NCBI GenBank assembly: GCA_009739215.1
Contig: VSJF01000004.1
Coordinates: 1,736,001 to 1,800,000, forward strand
Length of the DNA stretch: 64,000 bases
Source: Floccularia luteovirens
Taxonomy: Eukaryota; Basidiomycota; Agaricomycetes; Agaricales; Squamanitaceae
Direction of reading: 5' to 3'
Positions 34,901 through 46,000 of this stretch are shown in pieces. The notes under the pieces are model-generated. The model was not told where the DNA came from. It ran no database searches and saw only the letters and a list, made by a program, of their open reading frames with translations. How positions within the stretch are numbered: the first letter of the stretch is position 1; every line of letters begins with the position of its first letter. The translations under genes were made by a program, and so were the position numbers.

Positions 34901-36819
34901 TCTTTCTCTGAGAATGTAAGTCGGTTTCATGTTCAGCAAGTGACCACTGCTAATTCATTACCACAACTAGACCGGAAAGGCTATTCAAGGACTCAAGAGG
35001 ACTGACACCCTGGGATTGACCCAGGATGTTGTACTACAACCCGCTTTTCAAGTGGAGGAAAACCTGCTGCGCAAGGCTGACAGGATTTTCGAAAAAGAGC
35101 AAGAATATCTACTTGACGCTGTGGACAAGAAGCCCCAACAAAAACCGGAGTTGTACGTAAATGAACACGGGTATGTGCCCCTTCTCCTTCCACCTTTCTG
35201 GTATCATAAACCTTTATGGATAGATTCCTTACACAAACAAGACCTGAAGTTTCCAGCCCAGAAGTCTACCGACCGTCTCCCTCACCAAATCTTCACGCGA
35301 CGCGTCAGACTAGTCAGCGCGCGCCATTAAGGACACTATCACTATCTGGACCTTTTGACTTTGACTCACCGCAACAACAACGTAAGCGACTGATTAAACG
35401 CGGTCGTTCTCCGTCGGTGGTCGATTCGACTCGTCATTCAAGTCCCTCTACTAGTCCACCTACACGATTCAAAGTGCCTAATGCGTTTGAGGTGTTAGCC
35501 CAAGGGGCCATGAAGCAAAAGACTGTTCGCGAAGGCTGGAAACCATTAAATAAGTCGGATTTTATTGAGAACGAAGCTCAGGAATCGGATGAAGATGAGA
35601 TGCTTGGTTTTGGGCTTGGAAAAGCTGCCGCTGAAGATGAAGAAGAGGACGGGGAAGATCTGGATCAGATTTTGGAAACGTTAGTAGATGATCAAGAAAT
35701 GGATGAAACAGTTGTTGCTCGCGATTTGGTCATCGAGAAGTTCAAGTATGTGCAATCCTCACTCACTCTTGGTGATAAAATACTCAGATTTAAATAAATA
35801 GCGAGCAGGAAGAAGATGCTGATAAGGAAAATGAAAAATTGCACATAGCAGCAATTCAAGGAGAACTGAGAAGGAAGCGTCGACATGGTCTTGGAATGGA
35901 TGATAGTGATGACGAAAGTGAAGATGAGAAAAATAGGAGGATTCGGCAGGGTATGAGCAAAAAGGCTAGAATTGACCGCGACGATATCGAGGCGCTAGGT
36001 AAGCATTATGTGCTTTATGGAATTCATGTTTTATTAAGTTACCATTTGCTCAAGGTGTTAATGAGGAAACCAAGTCATTCTACAACGCCTATAAACATAC
36101 CTGGCACGATGATGACGACGCAACTTTCGCATACCTCCAACAACAGCATGATGATGTAGTTATGAATAACGAAAATAATGATGAGGAGGAGGAGGAGAAC
36201 GTTATAGGCATCGAAGAGGTTAGACGACAAATAAGGGAGGTCGCACAGCGGCAAGAGGTATGTTTTGGATGTTATATTTGTGACTTAGTCTAAAAAAAGG
36301 CTTGGAAGGTGGAAGAGCCTTTGAATCCCCATGACGTCTCTTGGGTGGATAACGATGAACACGAAGATAGTATCGGTGTCCATATAAAGAATGTGGTATC
36401 AAACAAAGATAGGAGGAATCTCAAGATCAAAGATAGACACATGGAATCAGAATTCCAAGAAGGATTTGAGGTTTGTTTTCTATCAGTAACATCAAATCGT
36501 GATTTGTAAGCTAAAACTAGCATTGTAGCTACGCGCTTCTTCCACTTTCAAAGACGAACGGATAAGAATGCGCAATCAAGCATGGCTCAGAGATAATAGC
36601 AAGTCACATGGTCTCGGTGTCTCTCGTCGTACAGAGGGAGCTGCTGTTACTGGACATGGAAAAGCTAAAGTAAAGACAGGAGGCGAATCATCGCGAAGGA
36701 GTACTCCAATTGAATCGGTTGCAGGAGGGTCCAAGAAGCGAAACCCAGGTCCAGCAAAGACGTTGAAGTCCGAGGCGAGTGTTCTGGCGAATGTTGATCG
36801 GAGCTCACGATTTGGGTAA
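31974..36819 (+). CDS. MRC1: DNA replication checkpoint mediator MRC1 (Claspin-like)
   Basis: Large acidic, Ser-rich nuclear protein that travels with the replisome and relays stalled-fork signals from Mec1/ATR to the effector kinase. MPVNKGLSIVADSTIL starts at 31974. The N-terminal 600 residues are disordered, with the MRC1/Claspin motif KPLTKKDRKEMLRDRARL around 32970-33020. Intron 34916-34970 removes an apparent stop and gives TGKAIQGLKRTDTLGLTQD. The conserved MRC1-like domain then follows: NKSDFIENEAQESDEDEM, FGLGKAAAEDEEEDGED, ILETLVDDQEMDETVVARD, RRKRRHGLGMDDSDDE, an HxDDDDATFAYLQQ-type segment, and FKDERIRMRNQAWLRDNS. Several SQ/TQ sites (candidate ATR sites) are present. The basic tail ends DRSSRFG. 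About nine introns; identity is strong although a few linker junctions were not traced base by base. Confidence 0.93.
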
Positions 36820-37146
36820 CATGAAATCTTAGCGCTCAGCATGTGATCATGACAACAAAATATGTATCGCAGGATTTTTAGGAAGGCCTAGCATTGGTGC
36901 CTTGTTTAGTTTCTCTTTGTAGTGTACAGAATGTAACGTAAGTCTGAGCCTCTGGAAAATAATAAAAAGTCGCGTGCAGTGGCAGCGAAGAAATAGGGCA
37001 GTAAAAATGTACGCGTAAGTAGATGTTGTACAATCCATATGAATGAATGAAACGAAGAACTGGGTATATTAATAAAACAAAAGGACATTGCAAAATACGT
37101 CCTTGAATATCAAGCAAAAGGAGAAATGGCGTGGGTAGGTTCAGTA
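36820..37146. other. Convergent spacer between MRC1 and the small membrane protein gene
   Basis: 330 AT-rich bases between stop codons; no coding or repeat signal. Confidence 0.35.
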
Positions 37147-37590
37147 TCAGTGATACTGTTTTCCGCCAAATGGTTTTCCAAAGCGGATCCATGAAGGCAT
37201 TGAGCGCGGAGGGGCTACATTGTAAATCCTGGAAGCTTGACGGGAATGCGACAAGCTGCGCCGTTTCCGGTTGCTTGTTTGAATCTGGTTGCCCATAAGC
37301 ATTCATTTAGAAAGCGATAGGGGTTCACTCACCTTGTGTCGCAACAATATTAACTTGGCCATGTTTGCTGGCGGACCACTTTCGCGAAATGGATTTCCTA
37401 CAGACAAGTCAGTGAAAGAGTAGAAGTGAAAATGAAGTTACAAGAACATACGCGAAGCAACCAGAGCCATGCCATTTTCGTGAGCATCCAGAGACTCGTC
37501 TATCGCCATTATGGAATGCCAGAGAGTTGGCATGAAGACATAGATGAAGAGGAGAGTGGTGAGAGAGCTGAGGATCATTATAGGCAGCAT
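37147..37590 (-). CDS. Small single-pass membrane protein, unrecognised
   Basis: I do not recognise a family. Three exons join cleanly. Exon 1 from ATG 37590 reads MLPIMILSSLTTLLFIYVFM, a strong hydrophobic segment, then PTLWHSIMAIDESLDAHENG and MALVAS. A 55-nt-class intron (GTATGT donor, TGTAG acceptor) joins RNPFRESGPPANMAKLILLR. A second intron ends near 37274 and leads to a basic tail: RHKIQTSNRKRRSLSHSRQA, SRIYNVAPPRSMPSWIR, ending FGKPFGGKQYH at a TGA (37147). The predicted length is about 112 residues with one N-terminal transmembrane helix and a highly basic C-terminus. The tail reads sensibly only in the spliced frame, which supports coding. An upstream non-ATG extension is open but lacks an ATG. 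Confidence 0.5.
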
Positions 37591-37871
37591 TGTCGCTTGT
37601 TGCGCCAGGCGCTGAGGCGCAAGAGGCCCCAAGGGAGAGAATAAGAATGGCGGGAGGAGGGGGGGAGGAGTGATAGAAGTAAAACGCGGGTCCCTGATTT
37701 ATCACGCCAGTAGTTGCAGATTTTTGGTTGGGGAGAAGCGTATACTACCCTTGCTGACTCAGCACCTATTCTTGCGGCGAGTTCCGTCAAAATTAATATT
37801 ATAAATATTATAATTATTTATATTCACATCATTTTGTACAGCATTCCTCAGCTCTCCACATCGATACATGA

Positions 37872-39008
37872 ATGTATAATCTTCTCTCAACGGCCACAGT
37901 CACGACCGTTGGTCTCGCTTCAAAGGCTGTTCTCAAATCTCCTTTTTGCTCTCTACAGCTATCAGGTTTACCCACCCTCATTGCTGCCCTTGAGAGCACA
38001 AACCGAAAAAAAGGACAAGGGATAGTCACTGGTGAGTATTCCTCAACTTATAATACACCGACATTCAAATTTTGAAACCCAGTATCAAACCATATATCCA
38101 CGTGCGTGTAGATCACTATCACACCCGCTTCTAATCATTGAAAGCCGCCACCTCAGTCTCGATGATCCTTTAATTTGGGGTATCCTGCCCGCAAGTTACT
38201 ACCTCAGCTCGAATAAAACACGATGGGCATTGGGTGCTTCTGATATCATTTTTACAAACTCGTCAGTATTTTTATGTTTCGCGTCATCTAGATTAATAAT
38301 TTGTTTTGTGGTAGGAAGTGTTTTTTCGACATTCTTTCGTCTTGGCCAAACAATAGAAACTTTTAGGGGAAAAGGTGTTTACCAGCCTGCGCTTGATACT
38401 GCAATCAAAAAACTTGACCAAGGAGGTTGGGTACGAGTTCTACATTCCAATCAGTCGCACAATTTTGACCAACCCCAACAGGTTCACTTATATGGCGAGG
38501 GAAAAGTCAACCAGCCAGATACATATCCGATAGATGAATTCGGAGTCGCATCACTACCACGTTTTAAATGGGGTGTGTACGTCCCGGCCTTCATTCCCAG
38601 TGCATAGGAACGTCCACACTAACTCCTTTGCATTTTAGCGGTCGAATACTGATGGAGACTAAAGTTCCACCCGTTGTAATTCCAATGTGGCTTACTGGAT
38701 TTAACAGGTTAATGCCTGAAGGCCGTCCCTTTCCCTACAAATATATACCCCAACCAGGCGCTCAACTTGGTGTTGCTGTCGGTAGTCCGATAGCGTCAGA
38801 CGAACTCCAGAAAGTACTACATAGCCTACCTGACGGAACTCTTAGGAACTTGCAAACACAAGTACATAGTCAAGCGGACATCGTGCCAAACGATTCTGAT
38901 ACTCAATACATACGGGCTGAAGTCACTGCTGTCATTCAACGCGAGGTGCAGAAGTTAGGAAGGAAGATTTCTGGTAAATCGTTGTCAGAGATCGAGGGTT
39001 ATACGTAA
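37872..39008 (+). CDS. TAZ1: Tafazzin, cardiolipin-remodelling transacylase
   Basis: Mitochondrial phospholipid-lysophospholipid transacylase that remodels cardiolipin acyl chains. MYNLLSTATVTTVGLASKAV starts at 37872 and gives the short amphipathic/hydrophobic N-terminus of the family. The acyltransferase motif NHISTLDDP (HX4D) is assembled from three exons: SNHIST after an intron starting about 38031, then LDDPLIWGILPASYY. Next come NKTRWALGASDIIFTN, FFRLGQTIETFRGKGVYQ (conserved), ALDTAIKKLDQGGWVRVL (the usual W-V-H-F-PEG block is present as WVRVLHSNQSHN but diverged), and HLYGEGKVNQ (FPEGK-like site). An intron near 38577 joins RFKWGV to GRILMETKVPPVVIPMWLTG, followed by NRLMPEGRPFP. Ends EIEGYT. 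Family recognition is firm; the deviant second motif may be partly intron-related and deserves checking. Confidence 0.9.
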
Positions 39009-39257
39009 AATGTAATGTTTAGGTCCTTACCCTTTTACTTATGTATCTACCTAGTGTAGTAATAAATTCATATACACTCATGAAGCTATCTTGGAAACTG
39101 GGATGTCTGATAATGAGTGTATATAGCATAATTTTTGTTATGTTATATAGTCCTACTGATGATGAATGTTATAGTACCTAACTGTGGTATGATGGTGCAG
39201 ATTTGTTCGAACAACAAAGGAACACATAATGAAATAAATCAAATTTTATTTAAAGAC

Positions 39258-41413
39258 TCAAAATTCACTTGGTCCAAAATCACCACTAGTAGCTTGAGCA
39301 ATTGCGGCTTCAACACTCTCGGGGCATGCCAACAAGAGGTTGATTTCTGGTTGTCCAGGATAGAACCAGGCACATAGGGCCTTTATAATTTTTAGAATTG
39401 TTTATAAACAGTCTATGCACAAGACACGTACAATCATCAAGTAAAAAGCAACCATAGCAAAACCTTCCGCCCAATTCGTCTTTGCGTCGGCCGTCACATA
39501 GTTGACAATAAAGCATGCACCGATGATAATTGCTACTTCGAAAAAATCTATGGGGCAACGTTGTGGTATGGCATTAGGAACACAATCGACACAGATAACA
39601 AGATGGCGTGCACCGAAAAGCATTGACATAGGCTTATTAGTCCACCAACCTAGCAGTACAATGAATGGCATCCAAAAAAGAGTGAATTGGATGCTAAGAT
39701 CGATGGCACGTCCCTTTGCTAGTGTTGCTGGCGGCAATGGATGTTGGAAGAAGTGGTTAGCTGTTGACCGCAAAAAGAATATGATAGCAACGGTTCCATC
39801 AGCAGCAAATGATACAATCGGGAGTAGTATGAGACCAAACCATCTATGAATCTGTCGTAAACAGAGCGAAAAAATTGGTTGAATGGCTCACTCTTCTTCC
39901 ATTTTACCCTCTCGTACAAATTCGATGCTTTCAACCAACTTTGGGAAATGTTAGATGGATTTCTCTCATAACAACTTCTGAACCTTACCCATTCTGCAGT
40001 GGTACCCATAAGGGCGATGCAAACAAGAATCATTATAATGCAGACGAATTGATTGACCTTCGGATCAGACTCTTTAAGCTCAGCCTCTTTGTGAATAAGG
40101 GCCTCAGGTGCTTTGGGTACTTGACTTAAGCTGTTATTTTCTCCAGGAGGGTTGTGCAGAAAGATTCGTGAACAGAGGTAGCTGTGTAGATCACCTTTAG
40201 CCCACATAACAGATCGCTGGACAGCATGCTCACACAGCAAGAAGTATGACAGCAAGACCTCTACTCATTTGTAGCATGGTCGTCCGAGTGGTGTCATTCA
40301 CGATACCTTCGCTTGCAGCTTCCATAGTTGCAAATGACGCCGACGTCCCTCGGTCCAAGGCTGCAAAAAAGGCTGCGGGGAGGAGAAGACTTAATACTCT
40401 GCCCCAGATAGACATATGGTTTAGAAATAATTTTGAAAATGAGGTAAAACATACCCGATTGTCAAAAGAGAATGATTCAGCTCAGTAAGATGAGGGTGTA
40501 GCTCTTGTTCCAAAATTCTCACTCCTCCAGTGATAAATGCTGTGCCAGGAATAAGCAATAGATGGAGCACAACAACACCTATACAACAAGGATGAGGCCG
40601 TGCACAACAATCTGGTCACTCTTGAGGGCGTACCAACGATGGTTGACTGGAGCAATTTCAATCTATACCATACTTTGCTTGAGTAAGTGCCGATGAATAT
40701 CAAGAGATGTCGTAACGTACTCGCATCTAATTAACAGGATGATAGCAAGAGTGGCTTCTACAGCACTAAAATTAGTTAGAAACGAGCGAGACGGAGTTGT
40801 AATAACAAGAAAATTACGTACTTGTTGAGGGTTACTACGATGAGGTCTCCCAGGTCTTTACCACAATAATATTCCATTTGTTCCCCGCTATAGTCAAATA
40901 ACCTCTCTAGAGGGATGATGGAGAGGAAACAGACTGTTGCAATAAAGTTAACTGATATTACAAATCAATTAGAATCCACATACGAACAAAGGTTATCGTA
41001 GGAGACCACCTGGCCTTACGTTCTTCCTCACTGTCTTGCGGCTCTGATTCAGATTTGAAGTGAGAAACCCATGCAATTGGGATCAAAATTAGAAGAATAT
41101 TCATCCCTTAATAATTTAAACCCATCAATCCGTACCGCAGAAACAGAACATATGCGCTCTCACAAGATGATAGAGCAATTGCTCTCAACGATTCCAAAAC
41201 ACCAATTTTCCTCTTGCCCTTCCGCATAAACCTATCCCGGAATTGTCGAAGGCTGTTACCATCCGGGAAATGTCGATGATAGAACTCAGATGGTGGTGAC
41301 AGCAAGAGAGTTTCGTGACCGGGTTCAGATGGCCTGATCCCTGCCTCCTCGTCAAGTGATGACTGGCGACCGTTGCGTAGACGTGCAACTTGAGTTTTCT
41401 CGGAAGAAGACAT
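39258..41413 (-). CDS. CAX-type cation/proton exchanger (Ca2+/H+ antiporter family)
   Basis: Multi-spanning exchanger, probably vacuolar. The cytoplasmic N-terminus MSSSEKTQVARLRNGRQ (41413) precedes FDYSGEQMEYYCGKDLGDLI and the first alpha-repeat VTLNNAVEATLAIILL, created across an intron (about 40768-40821). This repeat keeps the NAVE core of the GNAVE motif. Then LLQSTIVG, LLHLLLIPGTAFITGG and LLPAAFFAALD follow. A long acidic loop has KAPEALIHKEAELKESDPK. The second repeat is less canonical but shows VSFAADGTVAIIFFLR and DLSIQFTLFWMPFIVLLGWW (typical CAX TM). Later segments include FFEVAIIIGACFIVNYVTAD, NWAEGFAMVAFYLMI and, in the last exon, ALCAWFYPGQPEI, ending SGDFGPSEF. At least ten introns, several short. 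The LNNAVEA form (Gly replaced by Asn) marks a diverged fungal subgroup; ion specificity is unknown. Confidence 0.82.
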
Positions 41414-42415
41414 TATAGAGGATGTGAGTTTGTCAGTGAGAGAAAAAAGCGTGGATGTACAAGATTTGAATCATCACAGCTATAAGTATGACAGAACATC
41501 GCCTCGAGGGCGGGCGTAAGAAACTGATTATTTCTAATTTCGACTCCGTCATGATGATCCTGTACTTGGCTACAGTTACACAACTATCTTTAGCACAAAA
41601 CACAGTTCCATATTCAATATCAAGAACACCGGTCTCACATGGTCAACACTCGTTTCGCTAATTAACGACTCCCACTATGACATAGTACTGCTGAGCTGGT
41701 GCATCATTCCGTCTGTTTCAGGAAGGAAGGAGCAAGCCATTTATGATAGCCTTTTGCACCACACATTCCCCGATTCCTCGGTGGCATGTGCTCCACGGCA
41801 ACACTATGCCAAGGTATTATGTACAGGCGTTCTGTTAACTGTGTCTGCTGGAACCTTAATCATGATATGCATCAGTCAATGTTGATGTCATTGGTACGTG
41901 TGATTCCTTTTGGGGGACTGCGACAGGCCCATGTATCACTGACTGCAACCTCGCGCCAATGAGTGGGTCTGAGCATGGGAGGTCAGAAGGGTGGCTAAAT
42001 AGGCAGTGAAGCGAGCAAGGCTGAACTTTTGAATGGCTGCAACCAGAACGATTCGATATGGTACGTGAGAAGCAGACAGAAGAATATAGTTATTCATTGT
42101 TTTCTGTGGTAAAGTGATCACACAGGCGGATGTAGAGCGGTGCGCGTCGATATGCCAGGGTAATTATTGCAGGTCCCACTGTACTCTACATTGGGTATGG
42201 AGGGGTTTTGACACTTAATGTGGTGTGTTGGTTTCAATTTTGCGCATTAAATTTAGTACTCTCCAATTTATGGCACTCTGTCTCAAGCAACACACTAATC
42301 ATACAGTACCATATAAACCTTTGGATCATTCAAAACATCCTATTTTAATGCGAAATCAATATACGGTGTCCTGAATTCAAAATTAAATGACTCTACCAAT
42401 GAGATTGAGGGGTGT
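41414..42415. other. Intergenic region between CAX gene and downstream small gene
   Basis: 1 kb without recognisable protein-coding exons, RNA genes or repeats. The part next to 41413 should contain the CAX promoter. Confidence 0.35.
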
Positions 42416-42835
42416 TAGTACCTGGTAAACCCTGAACGTTTCATATCAAGGAACTGGCGATAAAACACCACAACATTGTACGAAACGCCAGCGCTTAACA
42501 GCGTGATGCAAGCCAAAACCATGTTATTAATCTTCTCAATGTGAGCTACCCATACGAAAGTCTGTCCTACTGATGTGTCTCAAGAAAGGAGTGCACGGAA
42601 GATTGAGACTTCTGAGGTCAGATCAAATCATCATAATATTGCAATTTTAAAGACATCTCCAAATAGTAAACTTGATATGTTAATCGTGGTCGCAATGGAT
42701 TGGCGCATACAGAAACAAAACAGAGCTGAGATCCGATCGTACGCACTAACGTGGCTTGAGTGCGCAGAGAGACAAATGACTGGAGACGAGTGATGCTTGT
42801 TGGCTTGTGGCAGGCTTTTGACTAAAGGTAGGCAT
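42416..42835 (-). CDS. Possible small gene, incompletely resolved
   Basis: Tentative. The last exon (about 42570-42416) has protein-like content, TFVWVAHIEKINNMVLACITL followed by LSAGVSYNVVVFYRQFLDM, KRSGFTRY and a TAA, after a good acceptor (GGACAG). A possible first exon starts at ATG 42835 (MPTFSQKPATSQQASLVSS) and ends at a GTTAGT donor. I could not join the pieces with confidence, and I recognise no family. It may be a short real gene, a diverged fragment, or chance. Confidence 0.25.
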
Positions 42836-43011
42836 ACCACAATGCATGTGGTGTTATATTTGTTAAAGAAGGCAATATCAAGCAAGAAGCAATAGACCAC
42901 AACAAGTCATGCTGCCAATGGACGTGCACTTGTTTTGTTGTCATTGAATTTGTGGCGAGTAATATTACCAATACCTACTCGTGGGGTCTATAATTGCAAC
43001 CCAGGGCGTAC

Positions 43012-46000
43012 ATGGATGTCGTCAACAGCGTACGCAGGTGTCTTGCCACATGGGCAACAGGTGGAGAATCAGAATGGTGTGTTAGCTCTCATTGCATTGT
43101 TCAGTTTTGTTCAGGGTTTACATGTTATTTTTCAAAGTCGCAACATTCTCATAGCTTCACATTGCGATCCTTCCAGCATGGAATGTCTAGAGGTGCTCAC
43201 CACTGCATATCATACACTCTTCTGTGCAGTACTTACGACATGGTCTCCTGAACACATCATTTCCGTCAACGACTTCGTTATTTTCGTTCGGTCGGTAGTG
43301 CACGACCTCCCTTCGTCTTCCTCCGCGTCGACTACTTCATCCAAAAATGTCACCATTTTTGGGGAGCACCTCGTTGACATGATATGGTCTGTTGACGCCG
43401 AATTAGATGAACTTTTAGCGGATGCCAAAGCCACCATCAATACCTCGAATGACCAAGACAATTCGAATTTATCGCCCCAAGTTTTGAAAGTTAGGCAAAC
43501 GAAACAGAATGTGGAAACAGATAAAGAAAGGCTGCATGCAGTTGTTAAACAATTTCTGGTATGTAAAATAGTGTCTCTGGTTCACTTGTTATATCCAATT
43601 GACCGGATTTTAGGGTTTTGGTATCATAAACCCTGACTCTTGCCGTGAAAGGTTGGACTCTGCTGTGCTGGCTAGTGTTGGATTGTTTCAGGATAAAACT
43701 TCACTGGACAAGAAAGAAATCAGGACAAGGACCGGGCTATTGTGCGTCCCACTCAGTTTATCAGCTATGCTTTTTATAGATGTTAATATTCTAATGTCGT
43801 TTACAGTTATAAGCAGAACAAGTTCAATCTGTTAAGGGAACAATCTGAAGGGTACAGCAAGTTGACCGTCGAACTAACCAGTAGTTTTGGACCAGCACAT
43901 TCGTCATTAACCGGCCAGCCAACTGAATCGTTTGCAGCCATTGAAGATCGCGCAAGACCTGTATGGGAGAAAGTGGTCAGCCTTATAGGATATTTTGATC
44001 TCGATCCTAACCGCGCTTTGGACATCATTCTGGACGTTTTGTCAGTGCATCTCGCAACCCACTATAGCTTCTTCCTCGCGCTTCTATCATTTTCACCTTG
44101 GTCTGGGTCTTATCGTCGACCAGCAAGAGTCGAGGATGGTATGAAACCTGATTTATCATCAGATTCATTCAAAGGGAAGAGTCTTGACGAAATTCTAGCC
44201 CTGGCAGAGAAGCGACCTGCTGATATCTTTATCACAAACAAGAGTGGTCCTCGTGTGCTTGCTCAAGTCTTGGGCTTCAAATTCTCATCATATAATGTGG
44301 GTCTCCATCTGAACAATTAGTAATGCGCGCCAACCTTTCATCAATGGCAGACTCCCGAAGCTGCAGAAGTTGTGCCAAGGAATCTGTACCTCACTGCCGC
44401 CATACTTATTAGAGAAGGATTCATCACGTTGGAGGATCTATATCCGCATGTGAGTGCTAGACATACCATTCTCGTATTTTGTGGCCTACATGTTGCTGTT
44501 GATAGATACTACCATATGATGAAAACATGGATAACGCACGCAAGGAATACATATCAAATGTCCAAACGCGAATATCTGGAGCCAAAACCAGTCAGCTGGC
44601 CATGGCTGCACCCCTGGAATCCAGCAGCTCGACGCAGTCAAAAACGAAATCAACACCTGCTGCAGAGTCGAAGAAGTCAGAATCGAAAGACACGAACCAA
44701 AAAGTTGGCCTTCTGACGGCTTTATTGGCCGTTGGTGCTTTGAGGCCAGCTGTGGCGATTATGACCAAGTTTCCTTGGGTTGTCGATTCCAATTCCGAGA
44801 TAGCTGACCTCATGATACGGATTTTGAAGTTTTCATTGTCGCCATTGTATGATTCTCTGTTGATAACTAAAACTCGGAATCCAAACTTCACACAACCGCG
44901 GGCACGCTATGGTTCTTCTGGTGTTGTACAACCCATTCCACGAAAACCGATACTAACACTTTGGGCCCCGACCCCTCCCTGTACGAGTACAAATGACTTC
45001 ATATTCTTTTTTCCATCGTGGTCGGACTGGGTACCAATGTGTTCATCATTGGAGGACTTACAAGATATCATCGAACCTCTCATGCAGTTTGTTGGACTAC
45101 ATGTGTCGCGTGACCCGCTTTTCTTAACCAAATTCCTACGACTCGGACGCCTCCATCTGCAATCAACCATTCCAATCGACCCTGAAACCAAGAAACCAAG
45201 TGGCGAGCCTGATCATGACGATCCCATAAGAGTATTCTGGTTCAAGATCCTCAGGAAATACCTTCTCCCGGCTCTTCCATTAATACGAGGCAATGCGGTA
45301 TGTACTGTGGAAGTATGGAATATTATACGTCAATACGGAACCACTGCTCGGTGGCGTTTATACGGCGAGTGGAAGACTAGCATATACAAATCGCATCCAG
45401 AGCTTCGTATTCGAGAAGTCCAGGCAGACCGAGAGTCTAAAGGTATATTACGACGGCTTTCCCATAATACAATCGACTCCCTATCAGGAACCGTTGCAAA
45501 GCTCGCTCATTCAAATCCATGTATTCTGTTTTCGAATGCGGTTCACCAGATCATGGCCTATGACAATCTAGCAAGTGTTGTCATCCAGGCCCTACGTTAT
45601 GTGACGAATATGGGATTTGACGTACTGGTATTTATTATACTCGATGCACTCGCGAATCCGAACAAAGAACGCTTGAAAGATGATGGTGTGAATACATCAG
45701 ATTGGCTTCAGAGTGAGTTATCCTTTCAGCGAAATGGAACCTTACTCACATACAAATAGGTCTCGCATCATTCACAGGAATGCTCTTCCGACGCTATAGT
45801 GCAGACCTCACCCCGGTATTGAAATACATCGTTCATCAACTTCATAATGGTCAGACGACCGAAATAGTCGTTTTGCGCGAAATAATCTGGAAAATGGCTG
45901 GGATTGAGCCTCTTCCCAGTCTATCTGATGCCCAGATCGCGGCAATGGCTGGTGGCCCAGTGTTACGCATAGAAGCAGTAGCATCTGCCGCGCGGGGTGC

